Source: Isoetes taiwanensis (taxonomy: Eukaryota; Streptophyta; Lycopodiopsida; Isoetales; Isoetaceae). Taken from it: DNA of 64,000 nucleotides. The stretch covers positions 865,820 to 929,819 of the forward strand of contig JAJEKV010000158.1 of assembly GCA_021234155.1 (NCBI GenBank). The letters run 5' to 3'. Positions 55,451-64,000 of the stretch are shown here, piece after piece. Under the pieces are notes generated by a model. That model was given only the letters and a program-made list of their open reading frames with translations, had not been told where the DNA came from and ran no database searches. The translations under genes and the position numbers were made by a program. How positions within the stretch are numbered: the stretch's first letter is position 1; every line of letters starts with the position of its first letter.

Positions 55451-55574
55451 GCGGTGGTTGTGCTTTCGGTTAGGTCGGTTTGTCCCTTTGGGGTTATAAT
55501 CATGTCTTTGCATTTTATGTTGTTCTAGTTTTTAGTTGGTGAATAAAGCTTGTCATCCTTAAAAAAAGGGGAGG

Positions 55575-56855
55575 GGGGTCCAAGACAAATGCATTATGTA
55601 AATATGGCAAATATTATATACACATGTTAATCCTAATGCTTTCTCCAAGTGTATATAAAGAAGGGGCATCTTATTATATTATAAAGTTTTTCAGTAAGTG
55701 TTGGACCCAGCCCTAAATCGGACGGTTCAAGTTGTTTTACATCGATCCAAGGCTATAATTCAATCATGGTTTAGTTTTTTTTCTTCGTTCACCTTTCTTA
55801 AGTTTCTTTGCATAGGTTTGTCATTGAAAAATAAAAGAAAACCACGGACGGCTAGAGGCAAAGAAACCGTGGGAGCTCTTCTTGGTTAGGGCTGGAAGCC
55901 GCTTCGGATGCCAAAGCTGCCCTAAAACTAGCGCAAGAATGATGCCATCGTTGATGTGGAGAGATGCTTTTTTGGAATACAGGCTATTCCCATCTCTTAT
56001 ACTTTGTTTTTGGATAACCAAGACTTATCCCTGTACGTGGAAAAGCCAATGTCTCATTTATCTTAATAACAGGCATCTCAGCATCTCGACCCGCTCTCAC
56101 GAAACTGGCATCCAGTTTTAGGATCGATAAGCAGTATCAGATCCTTGCCATAAGCTACTGTTTTTAGATTCGCCTTGCTTCATAGTTCAGGCGAAATACG
56201 AAATGGAAGCGACTTTGTTTTCTCTTCCAGGTACAACATTGAATGTATGCTTCTATTCTTTGCTCCACACAGAATATTAGGCTCCTATTGCTTCTTTTTT
56301 ATAAAAGACAAAACTTCACTCAATGGATTTGCTTCTGAGCATGAAAACATCAAGATTTACCATGCTTTGTGGTCTTGATATAGATAGATAGAGAGGTATT
56401 GTTCAATCACAATAGAAGTATATGTAGAGTAGAAAAATCTGCAGATGTTTCTGTTTATTGTAATATGCCTGCACATTTTGGAAGGTCATACTAATATGGT
56501 GCTACAGATGTTGGTGATGCTGAGGATCAATCTGCCATATTCAGGACCCTATTCTCTTGCAGAATTGCGTGCTCATGTATCTCTTGGCTGACATCATCGC
56601 TTTTGCTTTCGGATATTTGGTTTTCTTCTAGATAATTTGGATAAGGAACCTTAAGTATCCTTAATTCATCCAAATTACATCTTTGATTACCTGGTAATAT
56701 GGTATGCATGCATGCATCTCTTTGTAAATACTAAAATGCTATGCATTTAAGTTTGCAATGAATTAATACGACATGGCATGCATGGCATGAACATGCTGTT
56801 AAATATTTCATAAAACAATTTTTCAAAAATTTATAAGTACAACTTAATCTCTTGA
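55575..56855. other. no recognised gene
   Basis: Short frames only. If the lipase exon at 56860 had upstream exons they are not readable here. Confidence 0.4.
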
Positions 56856-56859
56856 GCAG

Positions 56860-57068
56860 GATGGAGATAACTGGATATACAGTCCAGTAGAAAATTTATT
56901 TGGATTCATCCTAGCAGATCAAGATTATGATGTCTAGATTGGTAATCTAAGAGGCACAAAATGGAGCTCAACACACAATGGGTGGATTAGTGGGACTGGC
57001 CTTGCCACCTATGATTTGCCTGCAAATGATAAATCATTTTTGAGACTTACTACATTGGCCAGTTTGAG
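56860..57068 (+). pseudogene. exon of an acid lipase / triacylglycerol lipase (LIP1-like), broken
   Basis: After a good acceptor (CTTGAGCAG|G) the reading is DGDNWIYSPVENLFGFILAD, QDYDV-stop-IGNLRGTKWSSTH and LATYDLPA. The family's usual wording is 'D.W..N.P..SLGFILAD.GFDVW(I/V)GN.RGT..S..H' followed by YDLPA. The stop (TAG, 56935-56937) replaces the conserved Trp, one base away from TGG. A donor-like GAG|GTGACA follows at 57069. The Ser-containing nucleophile exon was not found downstream. Likely a gene fragment. Confidence 0.75.
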
Positions 57069-57350
57069 GTGACACACTTCTAATTTTTATTTGGCTATCT
57101 GATTGATGCTCAAATCATTAATTTTGAAAAGTAAGTTTATGTATCATAAGCGGGGGGCATCTTTGAGCCACAAATATCTGAGATATGGTCCATGGTTGTA
57201 AAACATCTCAGTCAAAGTAGCAGTATCAGTTTTCTTGGAATGTGTGGATGCATAGATTTGATATGTGTACAAAGTAAAGAATGAGTCATGAGTTTTTTTA
57301 ATGATGAAGCAACCAACATGTGATGTGTGGGCATGGAAACTCCCTGCCTC
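57069..57350. other. no recognised gene
   Basis: AT-rich spacer after the lipase exon. Confidence 0.4.
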
Positions 57351-57356
57351 AGAAGG

Positions 57357-57597
57357 AGCCAACCAAGCATTTTTGCATTTTCTAGCCATCTCGTGTCATG
57401 CCACATCATCACATCATCGAGAATTGATAAAAAACAATTGATAGATTGAGGCCAACCTAGCATTCTCTGAATTTTCTAGCCCACCTATATGTCATGTCAC
57501 ATTATCGAGAATTGATAAGAAGGAGCCAACTGAGCAATCTTTGAATTTTCTAGCCCATCTATATGTCATCCCACATCATTGAGAATTGATAAAAAAC
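57357..57597. repeat. three-copy tandem repeat, ~75-80-bp unit
   Basis: Units at about 57357-57435, 57450-57519 and 57522-57597 share AGCCAAC..AGCA, GAATTTTCTAGCCCA.CTAT, ATGTCAT.CCACATCAT and CGAGAATTGATAA.AA. Confidence 0.85.
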
Positions 57598-57780
57598 ATC
57601 TTTTATTTTACATCTATGGCCATAAAATCTATAACAATGGCATAAATTACATGGTGCTTCTCTGATCTACAATAGTTTTTTTTAATGTACGACTAAAGAA
57701 GTAAAATATTAGAAAATATCAAAAGTTCGATGCGCATTGTTTGCTTTTTAAATCCATTGTAGACTTTTGTGCTCCGTCTA

Positions 57781-57936
57781 TGATAAGGTCAATTTTAAAA
57801 GCTATGCTTGAGCTTAAGGGTGCATTTATAACTTTGTCAAAGAAGCATAAAATTTGGAAGACGATAAGGATCAATTTTTAAGGCTATGCTTGATGTGTTT
57901 ATGACTCTAGCAAAGAAACATAAAATTTGGATGATT
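57781..57936. repeat. ~80-bp tandem duplication
   Basis: GATAAGG(T)CAATTTT(A/T)AA, GCTATGCTTGA and AAGAA(G/A)CATAAAATTTGGA recur at 57781-57858 and 57861-57936. Confidence 0.8.
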
Positions 57937-58320
57937 CAAACCGATAACTTAGTAAGCAAATTCTTTTGTTGTTAAATAATATGTTGTTTACAAGTAAATA
58001 ATCAATTTGCTATATCAAAACATGATTTCATCAATTGAAGGAACTTGGATTTATGGAAGGATATCTACATAACAATTAGGTCTGAGAGATAAAAAGCATG
58101 TAGCCTTAAAAGTCAGTTCAAGAAAAATTCTTAGATAGAGGACAAGTAGGGACGACTTCCGAGTTGGGAGCATTGCTAGCCTTTTATTTACAGGTTCCAA
58201 CTTATACCCAGCAACGCTGGGCACCATTACTAGTAGGATATTATATCTATATAAAATATCTAAGGTTAACATGGCCCTTCGTATTATTAAATTATAGTTG
58301 GGTCTTCTCAAAAAAGGCAA
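57937..58320. other. no recognised gene
   Basis: Unassigned AT-rich sequence. Confidence 0.4.
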
Positions 58321-58324
58321 GGTT

Positions 58325-58490
58325 AACAAGATAGATAGATAAATAGATAGATAGTATTTTTACGTCACGCCACATTAGCAGCATCCATGAGGAGATCGAA
58401 TCCCTATTAACAGCATCCATGAGGAGACCAGACCCCAGGGACTTGAACTCTTAATTGCTAACCAATGGACTAGCCAATAATTGCTTTTGA
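58325..58490 (-). repeat. tRNA-derived SINE with (TATC)n tail
   Basis: On the minus strand, GGCTAGTCCATTGGTTAGCA (58457-58476) is an A box and AGTTCAAGTCCC (58438-58449) a B box. The body contains AGCATCCATGAGGAGA twice. The element ends in (TATC)n (GATA units at 58330-58350). No exact flanking duplication was found. Confidence 0.5.
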
Positions 58491-58501
58491 AACTATAAGA
58501 A

Positions 58502-59076
58502 TGAGTATTGACTATTGCAACCAGTTTGGCAGCCCAGGCGACAAGTCGGGCAGATTGTCTGACTACTAGTTACTGTAGCAGACCATAAAATACTGTAGCA
58601 ATGGAATCAAATGAAGACTAACAGTTTTGTAATGGAATTCAGGCTCTGTGGCCAGTCTCAGGGATTGCCCAATCTGAAATCCAGATTCTCTTACATGTTA
58701 GACGCGACCAATCTTAATTTTCAAATCTTCTATAGAGTCAGCTATTATTCTTATGGAGGATAAATTTATTTTTAAAGGCAATTCATTGGCCCTTTCAAGA
58801 TCTGCTTTCTGCTTCAGATTTTGACTCAGAATTTCCTTTTTAAATCCTTAAGACAGTTATTATTCTTTGAAGTCAAAGGCTACGTGGAGTAGCAAGTCAA
58901 TTTTGATAAGCTAGATGTATTTGACATAACCCAGAGGATCCAGTAGAGTGGTAAATTGTGTGCTCCAAACAATTTTGATGAAATAAAAATCCAAGTTGAT
59001 CTTGTTCTTCAATTGTTCATCAGTCAAATATTGTTTCACGATCATATAAACATCCCCCATATGAAGAATCATATCA
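58502..59076 (+). repeat. probable copia-type 5' LTR (left edge uncertain)
   Basis: Its right edge is ATCATATCA, two bases before a tRNA-iMet primer site. The left edge (TGAGTATTG at 58502) is inferred. No second LTR was found within the window. Confidence 0.4.
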
Positions 59077-59078
59077 AT

Positions 59079-59089
59079 TGGTATCAGAG
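59079..59089 (+). other. tRNA-iMet primer-binding site
   Basis: TGGTATCAGAG is the canonical start of a copia primer site, with AT between it and the LTR end CA. Confidence 0.7.
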
Positions 59090-60460
59090 GAGAGGGTTGT
59101 GATTCTTCTAGAATCGATGGGCAACTAGTCTATCTGAGGATTTAGAATTATTTGTTTTCTTAGCTGAATTAACGAAGTCAGGGCTGTGGTGATAGAAAAT
59201 CCCAAGACTACCAAAAGCAGTCTTTTGTAGGTATGTGCCGCAAGAGTTACTACTAGTTCTTACTATGATGGATGAATTGGAGACTAGCTATGGGAAACAT
59301 AAGAACTTTGAATTTTGATTGCAACAAACTGCAGTCAAAAGGAGTATCTTATCCATGGAAAGTTCAATGTGCCTAGTATATTATGATCAAAGAAAATCTA
59401 TGTGCTATCCTGGAGATTGCTCACAGTACACAATTAAATTATTGTCGAGTTTGGATTATCTAGAGAAGTTTTTCGTAATCCTTTGAAAATACAATTATGA
59501 AGGCCGTTAAAGGAGCTGAGGTGCACTTAGCGAAAGTTGCTGCAAGCGAGATTAGAGCAGCAGTAAAAAAAGGATGCAAGGGACTAAGTGCTTAAAGAAC
59601 CAAAAGCAAAGTACTTGGAAGTATCTGCGTTAGCTTGTCATGGAGACACATAGGTTTCGAGACAAGTAACACTTGATATTCTTTCCTGTTCTACTGCATG
59701 AATTCAAAAACGACCCTAAATTCTACCATGCATACATCTAGAAAGCCAGATAAAATTAATTTATGGCCAATTCAACACAATTTGCCAGGTGGAGCATCAA
59801 AATTTATGTTCCAGAACCAAGCACAAGCTCAAGCTCAAGTACAAAGAAGCTCAAGATTATTAAGATCAAGAAAACTCATGAATCCATGAATTACGTCAAC
59901 CCCTGCAATAGTCTGCCGGGTGAGGCAGGCTGCCCAACCCATCTGGGCATCCTCCGTCATGCAAGCCACTGCCCAACAAAAACTCTTAGCTGCCTTCGCA
60001 TTTATGGGTTTCGAAATAATAAGGTCTTAAAAAGATAAAACAAAAAAGTTCTTAAAGTTTGTTAGGTTTAAGAATCACAAGCCCTTAACGAGATAAACCA
60101 ATAAAATGAATTAATCCCTTAGAATAATAAAGGCTTTTTTATTTTCCTTTTCATTTTTAGCTATATATTTTTCTCTATATTTATATGAACTATCAATGGT
60201 TCCGCACGCACCCAAAACTCTAGTTTTGAATAAACCTTTTTCCCCCCAGCAAAAAACTTGTAAAACCCATTTGACATTAGACGCACAAATTTGAGCTTTT
60301 TCTTTAAGAGTGAACATTTTGGTATCTATACATTAGCATCTATATCTTCTAGAATCTTCTTGCCAAATATCTGGTCTCAGATATACAGCCCCGTTCATGC
60401 TTTTTTGGCTATCAGCCAAGGTAAAAATCGATAACCACCTTATTGGACTTATATGGGTGG
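59090..60460 (+). other. decayed interior behind the primer site
   Basis: No gag, RT or integrase wording could be recovered. It includes a Gln/Ala-rich frame at 59800-59850 (QAQAQAQ). Probably the remains of the LTR element. Confidence 0.35.
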
Positions 60461-60464
60461 AATA

Positions 60465-60545
60465 GTACTAATAACTAGTTATCAATACTCCACCAGTAAT
60501 GATAACTAGTTATCAACCTGCACCAATAGTGATAACTAAAGAACA
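60465..60545. repeat. three ~30-bp units with the palindrome GATAACTAGTTATC
   Basis: AATAACTAGTTATCAATACT, GATAACTAGTTATCAACCTG and GATAACTAAAGAAC follow one another at 60469-60544, separated by CACCA(G/A)TA(A/G)T. Confidence 0.8.
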
Positions 60546-61290
60546 AGGACTCTCACTTTACGTTAAAAACATATTAATGTATGTTGCATAACATATTCCA
60601 ATAATAACATGTCAATGTATATTGTATTGTTCTCATCTTTAGTGTGACTAGCACCCGTGACCTGCAATCAGTATGGAGCAAGTGATCTACACTGGATAGA
60701 AAGTTATGACAAGAAAATGGGGCAAGGCAATGACTTTTTAAATGGGCAAAACATATCCCTTCAGGTTACTAGCAGTGATGCAGTGATAGGGGGATGTTAC
60801 TTCTTACAATGCAGCCCCAGCCAAACATTTATTGGATAAATGCAAAATCAAACTGAAATATGTAAGCGAGCACTTGTGCTTCCACTTAGCTTTTGCTGCA
60901 TGCATGTAGTTGAAAAAATGGCACAGGATCGAACAACCCAGAAAATATGCATGCCAACAGTATTCAAATTTCTAGATAAAGAATGCCACTATCGCAATAG
61001 AACCGAGATTCCTTAGATGAGGATGTCCATCATCATGCCCTCCTATTTATACCCATTTTTTCCTCCTTGTTCCTTATCTGTGTTCTCTTGAGCTTTCCTA
61101 TTGTTCATGCTTTGGCTCTATTCAGCTTCCCATGCTCACCGTGCCACTACTTACATCCACACTCATGTCTATTTCCTACCAGTTGGATTGTTGCAGGACG
61201 GTTGTTGGCTCTGGTGTATGTGGTTTACAGGTTTCATGAGTTACAATAGACTACAGCTAGTTCTGAAGATCTGTGAGTCGGTCGGTTTCT
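60546..61290. other. no recognised gene
   Basis: One block (QYGASDLHWIESYDKKMGQG) reads well at 60660-60760 but is not recognised. Confidence 0.35.
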
Positions 61291-61299
61291 ATTCTATTC

Positions 61300-61512
61300 T
61301 TTCTTTGGTTTTGTCAGTTGCGTGGATGCCTCTTAATTTCTTTCACTGGTATTTGGTTGTTGGATGCCTCTAAATTTCTTTCTCTGGTATTCAATTAATT
61401 CGACGCCTCTGGATCTCTTTCTCAATGGATCTCTTTTTCTGGTATTTTTGGGATGCATCTGGATCCCTTTCCTTGTTTTTTCGGTTGCATGGATGCATAT
61501 GGATCCCAATGG
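61300..61512 (+). repeat. degenerate pyrimidine-rich tandem array
   Basis: Six or so units of the type 'GGATGC(C/A)TCT(G/T)(G/A)ATC(C/T)CTTTC..TGGTATTT' with variable spacing. Confidence 0.6.
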
Positions 61513-62069
61513 TTTCTTTGTGGTGGTTTGTGGCGGCTTTGACTTTCCTTCCCTGCCCTCTTTCTTTTTGTGCCTTCCTTTGCCTAAGGTAAACCGCCCT
61601 TCCTGGATGTAGCCTCTCTAGTTTCTCTTTCCGTTTTTAGTTCGGGCTTCTTCATGCTTTTTTGCTCTGGAATTATCTCTTTTCGGCGTTGTCCTCCACA
61701 AGATGCTCTGGCAGAAGGGCTAAGCTTCTACTTTTCTTTGCATCGTTCTCGTGAAGGTTTTCTTCAGTTTTCTTAAAGTGGTCTGCTTCCTGGAATCTGA
61801 TCCCTTATCTCGTTTATGTTTTTTGGATTTGCTTGCTTCCATGTCTTGCTTTTTGCCTCCATAGCCAGGTCCCTGTTGTTTTTTCAGTTGTCCAAGTCTG
61901 CTCACATCCACTCCATCCCGATCCGATCTCGTAGATCTAGCCTCTGTTTCCATCATAATCCCTGGCAGATTCTTCCCTGGCGGGGGCTAGCAACCGCTTC
62001 AGCCGCAGTTGCTTGAGGGTGGGATACTGGGTGTCAGTACCCCTCTTTTAATTTTTTCTGTTGTTTTTA
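61513..62069. other. pyrimidine-rich DNA upstream of LINE copy C
   Basis: The minus strand holds a Lys-rich frame (61720-61956) without recognised family. The block may be a LINE leader. Copy B does not contain it. Confidence 0.35.
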
Positions 62070-63045
62070 TAATTTTCCATTATTGGTGGCCTCTATGGTC
62101 TTGTTCTTTTATCGGATTTTCTCCCTTGTTTTTTATTTTTTTTTTATTCTGTTGCTTGCCCCATGGCCTCCCTTCTTAAAGCATGGTTTTGCTATCCTAG
62201 AGTATTCGAGTGGTTTCTCATAGTGGTTTCATCCCTCTACTATATTTGCATTGTTCCTTTATAAGATCTAGTTTCGTTGCATACCAGATCCTACTCCAGG
62301 AGACAGGTTTTCTACCCCTTCAACGGGCTGCATTGGAATGCCATATCATTTACTTCCAGAAGGTGGTCGCTATGGGTGATACATGTTTGCCCAACCTTGC
62401 TTTGACCATGGCGATGGGTCCCCAACGCCACAAAGCCTGCTGGAAGGACAAGCAAGCTCAGTGGTTCTCACGCTGGGGGGTATATGTAAGGACAAAGCAA
62501 GATCACAAGGCACTCAAGTTGTACCTAGATGCTACTTTCCTTCGCAAGTTTTGGGATCACCGATGCTTTGGACGACGTTAAACGGCACACTATCGCAAAG
62601 AAGTCAATCCTAGGCTCACGAGAGGCCCCACACCAAGATTTTGTACACCCATTTGCCCATGAAGAAGCCGTAGATTTGTAGCTTCCATTCATCGGTGCAT
62701 ATAGTCCAATACGCATTGAGACAGGACGTTGGGCTCGAGAAGCACGGGAGGAAAGGCTTTGCCAGTGTTGTCACCAGGGCGCCATTGAGGATGAATGTCA
62801 TGCCCTCCAGATCTGTCCAGCATTTGCCCATATCCAAGAGCGATACGTTCGATTACTAGTGCCTGGCCAACCGTTGCATGAGTTATTGAATACGACGTCA
62901 GTGGGTTTGTTGAGGTCATACCTCCAGGAGGTTACTGATGCACGGACTCAGTTGTGTCATTTGGCACAGTATTAAACTGTCCTATCCAATTGTACAGCAT
63001 GCCAGCATACTTATTACTACTAACCCTCGAAAACCCTTGAAGCAC
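62070..63045 (+). mobile_element. LINE family X, copy C (5'-truncated, 3' end eroded)
   Basis: Closely similar to copy B (34667-35765 reversed) from GGTGGCCTCTATGGTC at 62088 to the CTCGAAAACCCTTGAAG block at about 63027. The (TATTC)n tail is missing. B and C are the most similar LINE pair in the window, which points to fairly recent activity of a related source element. Confidence 0.85.
62210..62895 (+). pseudogene. LINE family X C-terminal domain with intact zinc-knuckle wording
   Basis: The reading SGFIPLLYLHCSFIRSSFVA, LPLQRAALECHIIYFQKVVA, AQWFSRWGVYVRTKQDHKAL and YLDATFLRKFWD ends in a TAA near 62580. Further on in another frame come IRIETGRWAREAREERLCQC and C-H-Q-G-A-I-E-D-E-C-H then ALQICPAF. 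The C-x2-C...H-x4-C spacing of the knuckle is kept. RT and endonuclease are absent. Confidence 0.82.
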
Positions 63046-63250
63046 AATTTCATTAATTATGGACAATACATGAATTTATGGACCATTTTTTAGTACACTT
63101 GCATGAATGACTCTTTTTCATACACTAATTGACATCCCCTGCGAGTGTTGCATATGCCTCAGCAGCATGCATGGGTATCTTAATAGTATTAGGTATCTTC
63201 TTCTTGTTTGATGGCTCCCAAGCGTAGTCGATAGTCTCCAGTTCTATGTG
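63046..63250. other. no recognised gene
   Basis: Short AT-rich spacer. Confidence 0.4.
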
Positions 63251-63965
63251 GTCACTTGCAAATCGTTGGCCTCCATCTCTTCTTCCAAAGAATTGGCATA
63301 ATTAGTCGGGTAGACTTGATTCCTCACAAGGGATTGGCTCCCCACCAAGTCACCGTAATAGTCTCAAAGTTCTCCTTCTTATCATCCATTTGTGGCTCCT
63401 CGGTAGCTAGGCCCACCCAAGTTGGGCACAACACATCATCAGGCCGTGCTATAACAAACATACCTTTCTTCAAATCTTAGTATGGATTGAATTTCGGTAT
63501 AGATTTGTCCTTCCACGGACCGACATAAGGAGGAGTGATAGTAGCAATGGGCTCCACCACTATAGCTACATCAGGTGGAGCTCACGCTTGCCTAGTACGT
63601 GGCCAGAAGTCATAATAAGTGCCTTCGTCGCTGGCCGATGTTCCCCGTTCTTTGTAGAGTTTCATACAATATTCAATTGTGGGCGTGGAACTGTCGTCCG
63701 AGTACTTGGTTTGTTTTCGAGCATCCTTGTTACTGGTTGAACAAGCAACCCAATGCAATATATACTTGTGGATCTTGTTTTGGCGGCAGGGCCAATGTCC
63801 TTCACCGATTTCTTGGGAGGAAGCATCTTAGGATATACAAGCGGCATCATGGGCTTCCGTCGTCTTTTTCTTTCCACATCTTTATTCCACCAAATAGCAA
63901 AACCAATCCAACGTAAGTGGGTCGAAGTTTTGTAATACATGACCGCCAATCACCATTCATAGCTT
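63250..63965 (-). pseudogene. unclassified coding fossil, retroelement-polyprotein-like
   Basis: A minus-strand frame with few stops reads YCMKLYKERGTSASDEGTYY then DFWPRTRQ. After that come VEPIATITPPYVGPWKDKSI, DLKKGMFVIARPDDVLCPTW then VGLATEEP, and ENFETITVTWWGANPL. Three or four stops break it. A second frame (MMPLVYPKMLPPKKSVKDIG) overlaps upstream. The wording has the feel of a repeated plant polyprotein, but I cannot name the family. It runs close to the window edge. Confidence 0.4.
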
Positions 63966-64000
63966 AATCTGAAAGTTAGAGGGGTGGTGTGACTGTCAAT

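Larger units (their letters stand above)
51200..55567 (+). mobile_element. L1-type LINE, nearly full length but decayed, short poly-A tail
   Basis: A purine-rich leader is followed by ORF1 (51795-53250), a linker with three GGAAGGGTGGAG.AGAGAGGAGGCTC-like units, and ORF2 starting MNLLSWNVRGVASSPSK at 53512. ORF2 has an RT and a zinc-binding end. The terminal AATAAAGCTTGTCATCCTTA plus A run (55541-55567) is the standard plant L1 tail. No clear target duplication was found. It is the same family as the minus-strand copies at 12.5-15.0 kb. Confidence 0.9.

Noticed and set aside
61720-61956. Lys-rich 78-codon minus-strand frame as a nuclear protein
   Set aside because: It lies in pyrimidine-rich DNA whose complement encodes Lys/Arg by composition. 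No recognised domain and no exon context.

Overview
The window looks like nuclear DNA of a land plant with a repeat-rich genome. The evidence is an intron-containing gene for a plant-type SGT co-chaperone, fossils of the plant PSK SIMULATOR, PPR and acid-lipase families, plant L1-type LINEs with a C-terminal zf-RVT module, a chromodomain Ty3/gypsy element and Ty1/copia remains with tRNA-iMet primer sites. I cannot fix the species. A fern or gymnosperm is a guess from the density of decayed elements. There are no bacterial or organellar operons, and no full-length rRNA or tRNA gene was seen.

Layout. 1-4.7 kb: 3' half of a decayed chromovirus (RT, RNase H, integrase, chromodomain, polypurine tract, probable 3' LTR). 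4.7-8.5 kb: minus-strand LINE fragments of one family (family X) with short tandem-repeat tails. 9.3-10.7 kb: an unrecognised degenerate gene-like stretch. 11.0-15.0 kb: minus-strand copia fragment, an L1 RT fragment and an internally deleted L1. 15.0-18.5 kb: nothing recognisable. 18.5-26.75 kb: a segment bounded by a ~120-bp inverted terminal repeat, holding a PSK SIMULATOR pseudogene, foldback-like elements with GGCCCC/GGGGCC tips, a tRNA-like SINE and local duplications. 28.08-30.56 kb: a 2.5-kb near-palindrome flanked by an 8-bp target-site duplication. 30.6-34.7 kb: strand-asymmetric A-rich DNA. 34.7-35.8 kb: another family X LINE end. 36.84-39.53 kb: a small LTR retrotransposon with TSD, two LTRs, PBS and PPT. 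46.0-49.6 kb: the SGT gene on the minus strand, ten exons, all junctions readable, with one internal TGA. 49.75-50.88 kb: a TIR element with TAA duplications (PIF/Harbinger type) carrying a PPR fragment. 51.2-55.6 kb: a plus-strand L1 with ORF1 and a deleted ORF2. 56.9 kb: a broken lipase exon. 58.3-59.1 kb: a SINE and a probable copia LTR/PBS. 62.1-63.05 kb: a third family X LINE end. 63.2-64 kb: an unclassified coding fossil on the minus strand.

The only locus that could still be a host gene is SGT. Everything else is mobile DNA, captured or duplicated gene fragments, or sequence I cannot assign. The points most worth following are the SGT nonsense codon with its in-frame alternative acceptor, the large inverted repeat with exon-like arms, the TIR-bounded 8.2-kb composite, the Harbinger-like element around the PPR fragment, and a 3' motif shared by family X LINEs and the inverted repeat.
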